Positions 7,623 through 11,761 of a stretch of DNA of 11,761 nt are shown piece by piece. The notes below the pieces were generated by a model, which worked only from the letters and a program-made list of their open reading frames with translations, made no database searches and was not told the origin of the DNA. This DNA comes from Chloroflexota bacterium (GTDB lineage: Bacteria; Cyanobacteriota; Vampirovibrionia; Obscuribacterales; Obscuribacteraceae), in NCBI GenBank assembly GCA_005240105.1, contig SBAT01000001.1, forward strand, positions 1-11,761, written 5' to 3'. How positions within the stretch are numbered: position 1 is the stretch's first letter; every line of letters begins with the position of its first letter. The position numbers were made by a program, and so were the translations under genes.

Positions 7623-8963
7623 ATGTGGAATCAAAAGCTCGAATGCATACCGCGCAGCGAGCTTGCTCTATTGCAGCTGGAACGCCTAAAACAGGTGGTA
7701 GAGCGCGTTTACAATAAAGTCCCGCTGTACAAAAAGCGACTTGACAAATTAGGCGTCACGCCCGAATCAATAAAAACACTTGACGATTTGCGCTGTTTGC
7801 CATTTACCGTCAAAGCTGATCTCAGAGAAAACTATCCCTTCGGATTATTTTCCACGGACGTAAAAGATATATCTCGCTTACACGCTTCCTCCGGCACTAA
7901 GGGAAAGCCAACCGTTGTTGGCTATACGAAAAACGACATCGATGTTTGGGCAGAAGCCTGTGCTCGATCACTTGCCGCCGCCGGGGTCCGATCTGGTGAT
8001 GTCTTGCACAATTCCTACGGCTATGGACTTTTCACAGGCGGACTTGGTGTCCACTATGGTGCCGAGCGCTTAGGGGCAGTAGTCGTACCAGCTTCCGGTG
8101 GCAAGACCCAACAACAAATAAAACTCCTACAAGATTTCCAACCACGCATACTGTGCTGCACGCCTTCGTATGCACTCAACCTTTCTTTCACCATGGAAGA
8201 AATGGGTATTCAGCCTGAGTCCTTGAATTTAGAAATCGGCATCTTCGGGGCCGAGCCCTGGAGCCAAAGAATGCGCGCCGAAATTGAAAAGCGCTTGCAT
8301 ATCACCGCACTTGATATATATGGACTAAGCGAAATAATGGGCCCGGGAGTTTCCATGGAATGCCTGGAAGGAATGCGTAAAGATAGCAATTGCGGATTGC
8401 ACATCTGGGAAGATTTCTTTTTGCCGGAAATAATTGATCCTGAATCTCTGGCAGTTTTGCCTTACGGAACCGAAGGCGAATTGGTTTTTACCAATTTAGT
8501 CAAAGAAGGTATACCGCTTTTACGTTACCGCACCGGAGACATTTCCCAACTTAACGCCGAGCCATGCGCATGCGGACGGACAATGATCCGCATGCAGCGA
8601 GTACGTGCTCGCCTTGACGACATGCTCATTATTCGCGGCGTCAATCTCTATCCGTCAGAAGTTGAGCAATTGCTCTTGCAAATTGACGGGCTATCGCCAA
8701 ATTATCAATTGATTGTAGAAAGAGAAAAAGCTCTAGATACGCTGGAAGTGCAAATCGAAGTCACAGAAGAGCTGCTCGATCGTTGGGGCAATTTCGAAAA
8801 CGGACAACTGGAACTAAAAACACTTTCAAATCACATAACTATTTTGCTCAAGGAAAATCTCGGTCTGACAGCAGGGGTAAAACTCATGCCGCCCAAGTCA
8901 GTGCCGCGTAGCGAGGGCAAAGCAATTCGGGTAATCGACAAACGGAGAGGGGACAAAATATGA
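7623..8963 (+). CDS. paaK: phenylacetate-CoA ligase
   Basis: PaaK activates phenylacetate with ATP and CoA to phenylacetyl-CoA, AMP and PPi in the cytoplasm, the first step of aerobic phenylacetate breakdown. The match to E. coli PaaK as I recall it is close along the whole length. Numbered from the ATG at 7623 (446 residues): LHASSGTKGKPTVVGYT at 86-102 is the ATP phosphate loop, YGYGLFTGGLGVHYGAERLG at 132-151, FGAEPW at 208-213, the adenylate motif YGLSEIMGPG at 233-242, YRTGD at 302-306, the hinge DDMLIIRGVN, and PRSEGKA near the end with the catalytic Lys433. The phosphate loop reads SSGTKGKPT where SSGTTGKPT is usual. A CACGRT pair occurs at 315-320. The ATG is preferred because it aligns with the N-terminus of PaaK and has AGAAG 5 bases upstream; GTG at 7599 would add eight residues without a ribosome site. 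The stop overlaps the thioesterase start by ATGA. Confidence 0.94.
   Translation: MWNQKLECIPRSELALLQLERLKQVVERVYNKVPLYKKRLDKLGVTPESIKTLDDLRCLPFTVKADLRENYPFGLFSTDVKDISRLHASSGTKGKPTVVGYTKNDIDVWAEACARSLAAAGVRSGDVLHNSYGYGLFTGGLGVHYGAERLGAVVVPASGGKTQQQIKLLQDFQPRILCCTPSYALNLSFTMEEMGIQPESLNLEIGIFGAEPWSQRMRAEIEKRLHITALDIYGLSEIMGPGVSMECLEGMRKDSNCGLHIWEDFFLPEIIDPESLAVLPYGTEGELVFTNLVKEGIPLLRYRTGDISQLNAEPCACGRTMIRMQRVRARLDDMLIIRGVNLYPSEVEQLLLQIDGLSPNYQLIVEREKALDTLEVQIEVTEELLDRWGNFENGQLELKTLSNHITILLKENLGLTAGVKLMPPKSVPRSEGKAIRVIDKRRGDKI
8944..8952 (+). promoter_or_regulatory. strong ribosome binding site of the thioesterase gene
   Basis: GGAGAGGGG lies 7 bases before the ATG at 8960, inside the end of paaK, and fixes the start of the overlapping gene. 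Confidence 0.6.
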
Positions 8964-9400
8964 AACCAGGGCTCAAAGCCGGACAAACCGCCGAGGTTGA
9001 AATTATTGTTTCACCAGACATGCGTGCTGCTTTTGAAGATCAAACAGCGCATGATCTATACGCTACTTACCAGCTCGTTCAACATATGGAATGGGTGGCC
9101 CGCAAAACAATTCTTCCGTACTTAGAAGCCAATGAAGAAAGCATGGGCAGCCACTTAGAAGTATCGCACTTGAAGCCGGCCCTTACCGGCATGAAGGTCA
9201 AGCTCAAAGCGACGATCAAAGAGATTTTAAACAACAAAGTATTCTGCGAAACTGAAGCCTCAACCTCACTGGGCAAGATTGCTCGCGGATCGGTGACCCA
9301 AGCCATTGTTGAAAAAGAATGGCTTATGAAGAAGAAGAAAGAAATGTCCTTGATCGATCACTTGGTGCAAGACACCACCAAGCCATCAGTCAAAGCCTAA
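8960..9400 (+). CDS. hotdog-fold acyl-CoA thioesterase, FlK-like
   Basis: This 146-residue protein fits the single-hotdog thioesterase family of FlK, the fluoroacetyl-CoA thioesterase of Streptomyces cattleya. The opening (GQTAEVEIIVSPDMRAAF at 8-25) and the core YATYQLVQHMEWVARKTILPYL (34-55), then GSHLEVSHLKPALTG (63-77), match. FlK's catalytic Thr42, Glu50 and His76 correspond to Thr36, Glu44 and His70 here, with identical spacing (8 and 26 residues), so the catalytic triad is conserved. The probable reaction is hydrolysis of a CoA thioester to the acid and CoA. Within this operon it could release CoA from stalled aryl-CoA or epoxide intermediates, the task PaaI performs in the classical pathway. 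Fluoroacetate specificity is not implied. The C-terminus is Lys-rich (KKKKE at about 125-129). It is coupled to paaK by ATGA. Confidence 0.85.
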   Translation: MKPGLKAGQTAEVEIIVSPDMRAAFEDQTAHDLYATYQLVQHMEWVARKTILPYLEANEESMGSHLEVSHLKPALTGMKVKLKATIKEILNNKVFCETEASTSLGKIARGSVTQAIVEKEWLMKKKKEMSLIDHLVQDTTKPSVKA

Positions 9401-9426
9401 ACACAACCATATAAAAGGAGTTACAC

Positions 9427-9750
9427 ATGCACAAGCTAATCGCACTTTACAAGAAACCAGAAAACGCCCAAGATTTCGACACTCACTATTTCAACGTGCA
9501 CATGCCCCTGGCCAACAAAATGCCCGGCCTGCGTAAAGCCGAAATCTCCAAAATAGTTGGCACCCCCCAAGGCGACGCCGACTACCATCTCTTGGCTGAA
9601 CTCTACTTCGACGATCTCGATGCCATCAAAGCCGCTCTCGGTTCTCCAGAAGGCCGCGAAGCAGGCAAAGACTTAATGGGTTTTGCCGGCAAATTAGTCT
9701 CACTCTACTTCGCCCAAGTCGAAGACAAAGTCCCAGCCTCAATCAAGTAG
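9427..9750 (+). CDS. EthD-domain protein (dimeric alpha/beta barrel)
   Basis: This 107-residue protein has the EthD/ferredoxin-like alpha-beta barrel pattern: a first strand (LIALYKKP at 4-11), the motif DFDTHYFNVHMPLANKMPGL at 16-35 with His20 and His25, then ELYFDDLDAIKAALGSPEGREAG at 58-80. EthD family members are small cytoplasmic proteins; the founding member is needed for ETBE degradation with an unclear part, and others act as isomerases, lyases or monooxygenases on small aromatic or unsaturated acids. Start and ribosome site are good: AAAGGAG at 9414-9420, 6 bases before ATG. It sits 26 bases after the thioesterase and is cotranscribed with it by position. It may assist the oxygenase or isomerise a pathway intermediate; the sequence does not decide. 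Confidence 0.82.
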   Translation: MHKLIALYKKPENAQDFDTHYFNVHMPLANKMPGLRKAEISKIVGTPQGDADYHLLAELYFDDLDAIKAALGSPEGREAGKDLMGFAGKLVSLYFAQVEDKVPASIK

Positions 9751-9782
9751 AGAACTAAACCAAACGAACAAGCGAAGCAAGA

Positions 9783-9860
9783 GCTGCGATGAGCAGGTCG
9801 CTGCGCAGCGAAAAAGGGTTGCTGGATAGCCAGCAAGGAGACGACACTAAATGTGTCGTC
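9783..9860 (+). other. three-hairpin intergenic RNA/DNA structure
   Basis: The 149-base gap (9751-9899) between EthD and the crotonase gene holds three consecutive inverted repeats: CGCTGCGCAGCG (9799-9810, perfect palindrome), TTGCTGG(9819-9825)/CCAGCAA(9830-9836) with loop ATAG, and GACGACAC(9840-9847)/GTGTCGTC(9853-9860) with loop TAAAT. GCTGCG at 9783-9788 can also pair with CGCAGC at 9804-9809, an alternative to the first hairpin. No T-run follows, so none is a standard terminator. It may be a dispersed repeat, an mRNA processing or stability element, or a regulatory leader. Confidence 0.6.
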
Positions 9861-9899
9861 GGGGCCACCTCAAAAAAAACGAAGTCGGAGCGTATAAAT

Positions 9900-10856
9900 A
9901 TGATCGATAGCAAGGCGATTTTGGCAGGGATGCCGGTTGAGTCATTTAAGTTCCAGCGCATAATCTATGAAAAGAAAGGTTATGTGGCCAACATCACCAT
10001 CAATAGACCTGATGTCTTGAACTGCTTCGATATGGTAACTCTTATCGAAATGGGTCAAGCTATTCAGGATGCAAGCTTTGACGACAACATTGCCGTGGTC
10101 GTATTCACCGGAGCCGGTGAACGCGCGTTTTGCACGGGTGCTGATCTGGATGAACAAGAACGGTTTCTCAAAAAGCCGAACAACTACTATAAGTGGATGT
10201 ATACGTTCATCGAAATGCATGACCGCTTGCGCAATATCGGCAAGCCGACTATCGCACGTTTAAACGGTATGGTCGTCGGTGGTGGCAATGAACTTAACAT
10301 GGCTTGCGATCTGGCCGTTGCTGCTGAGCATGTGACTATCCGTCAGGTTGGTGCAGCCCGCGGCAGCGTTGCTGCCGGCGGCGCCACGCAATTCCTGCCC
10401 TTGTTGGTTGGTGATCGCCGGGCGCGCCAGATGCTGCTCACCTGCGAACCAATTGATGCAGAAACTGCGCTTGATTGGGGACTGGTCAACCAAGTAGTGC
10501 CACAGGCACAGCTCGACAGAGCTGTCGCTGAACTGGCTGAGAAGCTCTACAACAAATTGCCCGAATGCACTCGCTATACAAAACAGCAATTGAACTTCTG
10601 GCGCGATTTGTCGTGGAGCGCCACAATCGGACATGCTCGCGATTGGCTAAGTCTGCATGCAGGCTCCTACGAAGTAGGACAGGGACTGACGGCCTTTGGC
10701 AATAAGGAGCCAATGCCCTATCCCAAAATTCGCTGCAAGGCAGCAGGCGACCAACAGATGTTCTCAGCCAGCACTGAGCTAACCAATTGCCCAAGCTGCA
10801 AAGCCGAGCAACCAGTCGCTTTCAAATTCTGCGGCGCTTGCGGCACTAAACTTTAA
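9900..10856 (+). CDS. crotonase-family protein fused to a C-terminal zinc ribbon
   Basis: The start is taken at the ATG at 9900 (318 residues), with GGAG at 9887-9890; the frame is open from 9789 but the upstream part is hairpin sequence. Residues about 20-270 are a crotonase fold: NRPDVLNC at 35-42, AFCTGADLDE at 76-85, GGGNELNMACD at 127-137. The first oxyanion-loop Glu (Glu131) is kept, but the position of the second catalytic Glu reads Gly151 (RQVGAARGSVAAGG), so it is not a standard enoyl-CoA hydratase. The run GGATQFLPLLVGDRRAR, then CEPIDAETALDWGLV and TKQQLNFWRD...IGHARDW, resembles as I recall 6-oxocyclohex-1-ene-1-carbonyl-CoA hydrolase (Oah/BamA) and relatives, suggesting a ring-opening or hydrolytic reaction on a cyclic CoA ester. 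After a linker comes CPSC-x10-CGAC (Cys297, 300, 311, 314), a zinc-ribbon tail uncommon in crotonases. The substrate is unknown. The next gene follows after 10 bases. Confidence 0.82.
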   Translation: MIDSKAILAGMPVESFKFQRIIYEKKGYVANITINRPDVLNCFDMVTLIEMGQAIQDASFDDNIAVVVFTGAGERAFCTGADLDEQERFLKKPNNYYKWMYTFIEMHDRLRNIGKPTIARLNGMVVGGGNELNMACDLAVAAEHVTIRQVGAARGSVAAGGATQFLPLLVGDRRARQMLLTCEPIDAETALDWGLVNQVVPQAQLDRAVAELAEKLYNKLPECTRYTKQQLNFWRDLSWSATIGHARDWLSLHAGSYEVGQGLTAFGNKEPMPYPKIRCKAAGDQQMFSASTELTNCPSCKAEQPVAFKFCGACGTKL

Positions 10857-10866
10857 GGAGATGACG

Positions 10867-11649
10867 ATGATGACCATGACTTACAAAACAATTTTGACTG
10901 AAATCGAAGGCAATATTGCCATCATCAGGTTGAACCGTCCAAAAGCTCTCAACGCTTTGTCGCATGAGCTTATGGGCGAACTTGTCGAAGCTCTCAACGA
11001 ATTTGATCGTGACGACAAGATACGGGTGATAATTCTCACGGGCAGCGATAGAGCCTTTGCCGCTGGTGCCGACATCAAAGAAATGGCTGATGAGAATACC
11101 GTTAGCATCATGCTCAAAGATCAATTTGCTACATGGGATCGTGTCCGCCATACAAAGAAACCAATAATTGCCGCTGTAGCCGGTTACGCTCTGGGCGGCG
11201 GTTGCGAATTAGCTATGACTTGCGACATTATCATTGCCGCCGAGTCAGCACAGTTCGGTCAGCCAGAAATTAGCATTGGTGTCATTCCAGGCGCTGGTGG
11301 CACACAAAGACTGACTAGAGCCGTTGGTAAATACAAAGCCATGGAAATGATCCTTACGGGCAGGCCGATCACAGCCGGCGAAGCGCTCCGTGCCGGATTG
11401 GTCAACAAGGTTGTCGCCAACGAAGTCTTATTAGACGAAGCTAAAGCATTGGCAGAAGAGATAGCCAAGAAATCGCCAATTGCCGTGCGCTTGGCCAAAG
11501 AAGCGATTCTCAAAGTATTCGATACCTCAATTAGTGAGGGACTGGAATTCGAACGTAAGAACTTCTACATGCTCTTCTCATCGGAAGATCAAAAAGAAGG
11601 CATGAAGGCATTCATTGAAAAACGTCCAGCTGCTTTTACCGGCCGCTAA
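10867..11649 (+). CDS. enoyl-CoA hydratase (PaaF-like crotonase)
   Basis: This canonical enoyl-CoA hydratase adds water to a trans-2,3-enoyl-CoA in beta-oxidation or in the late phenylacetate pathway. Both catalytic Glu residues are present in textbook context: ALGGGCELAMTCD (Glu114, numbered from 10867) and FGQPEISIGVIPGAGGTQRL (Glu134). The substrate-binding AFAAGADIKEM is near residue 65, and length (260) is typical. The start is uncertain: AAGGAG ends at 10860 immediately before an ATG at 10861, too close for use, so ATG 10867 or 10870 (6 and 9 bases away) is likelier; ATG 10876 is possible. It lies 10 bases after the zinc-ribbon crotonase and 17 bases before a third crotonase, in one operon. 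PaaF is the expected role in a phenylacetate pathway, but generic beta-oxidation hydratases look the same, so no symbol is given. Confidence 0.92.
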   Translation: MMTMTYKTILTEIEGNIAIIRLNRPKALNALSHELMGELVEALNEFDRDDKIRVIILTGSDRAFAAGADIKEMADENTVSIMLKDQFATWDRVRHTKKPIIAAVAGYALGGGCELAMTCDIIIAAESAQFGQPEISIGVIPGAGGTQRLTRAVGKYKAMEMILTGRPITAGEALRAGLVNKVVANEVLLDEAKALAEEIAKKSPIAVRLAKEAILKVFDTSISEGLEFERKNFYMLFSSEDQKEGMKAFIEKRPAAFTGR

Positions 11650-11666
11650 CCAAGGAGAAGATAAAA

Positions 11667-11761
11667 ATGACCGATGAAAACATCCTGCTTATCGAAAGAA
11701 AGGACGGCGTGGCAATTATCACGCTCAATCGTCCTGACAAGCTGAATTCATTCAATAACGA
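11667..11761 (+). CDS. crotonase, PaaG-like, N-terminal 31 codons (3' truncated by window edge)
   Basis: The frame opens at ATG 11667 after AAGGAG (11652-11657) and runs off the window. The visible residues include the crotonase opening strand and loop (GVAIITLNRPDKLNSFNN). The LNSFN run recalls E. coli PaaG (LNRPERLNSFND), the ring-1,2-epoxyphenylacetyl-CoA isomerase that forms the oxepin, more than the adjacent hydratase (LNRPKALNALS). That would fit the PaaA-like gene, but 31 residues do not settle it. It would be the third crotonase gene in a row, the likely continuation of the cassette. Confidence 0.72.
   Translation, partial: MTDENILLIERKDGVAIITLNRPDKLNSFNN

Noticed and set aside
9840..9860. 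GACGACAC/GTGTCGTC hairpin as a terminator
   Set aside because: No T-run follows on the + strand, and on the - strand the T-run precedes the stem rather than follows it.
9789..9899. Upstream extension of the zinc-ribbon crotonase to an ATG at 9789
   Set aside because: It is made of hairpin sequence, has no ribosome site, and the GGAG-backed ATG at 9900 fits the family better.

Overview
This window looks like chromosome of a diderm (Gram-negative-type) bacterium. It encodes a periplasmic-type alpha-2-macroglobulin, several proteins with signal peptides, clear Shine-Dalgarno sites (AAGGAG, GGAGAGGGG) and many 4-base ATGA stop/start overlaps. Base composition is moderate. No rRNA or tRNA is present to place it. 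An uncultured lineage related to Melainabacteria/Vampirovibrionia is only a hunch and is not supported by direct evidence here.

The left half (1-6655) is an envelope block. It opens with the 3' part of an alpha-2-macroglobulin gene with an intact thioester motif, which overlaps a VanW-family gene by 4 bases (ATGA). Two genes on the opposite strand converge on it: a TPR protein with a signal peptide (start 5193) followed, with a 14-base overlap, by a polytopic membrane protein. The membrane-protein gene overlaps the VanW gene tail-to-tail by 57 bases. A divergent + strand pair follows: an unrecognised membrane-anchored or secreted protein (5298-6131) and a secreted CAP/SCP-domain protein (6128-6655), again joined by ATGA. 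The 3' end of the TPR gene carries a repeat-derived Ser/Gly/Thr-rich tail, including a nested palindrome that is translated in frame.

The right half (6774-11761) is a cassette for aromatic or acyl-CoA metabolism, all on the + strand. In order it holds a PaaA-like diiron protein, a phenylacetate-CoA ligase (PaaK), an FlK-type hotdog thioesterase, an EthD-domain protein, an atypical crotonase with a C-terminal zinc ribbon, a canonical enoyl-CoA hydratase, and the first 31 codons of a third crotonase that resembles PaaG. The likely logic is activation of an aromatic acid to its CoA thioester (PaaK), oxygenation of the ring by the diiron protein, ring opening or hydration by the crotonases, and rescue of stalled CoA thioesters by the thioesterase. 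The usual epoxidase partners (paaB, paaC, paaE) and the dehydrogenase and thiolase genes are not in the window. The substrate is therefore open: phenylacetate is the default guess, but the mix of genes is not the standard paa operon.

The most notable points are the lone PaaA-like oxygenase, the crotonase-zinc ribbon fusion that lacks the second catalytic glutamate, the use of an FlK-type thioesterase in a paaK operon, a block of three hairpins between the EthD and crotonase genes, and the palindromic repeat inside the TPR gene. No IS element, CRISPR array, tRNA, rRNA or origin was seen, and no stretch over 300 bases lacks a gene.
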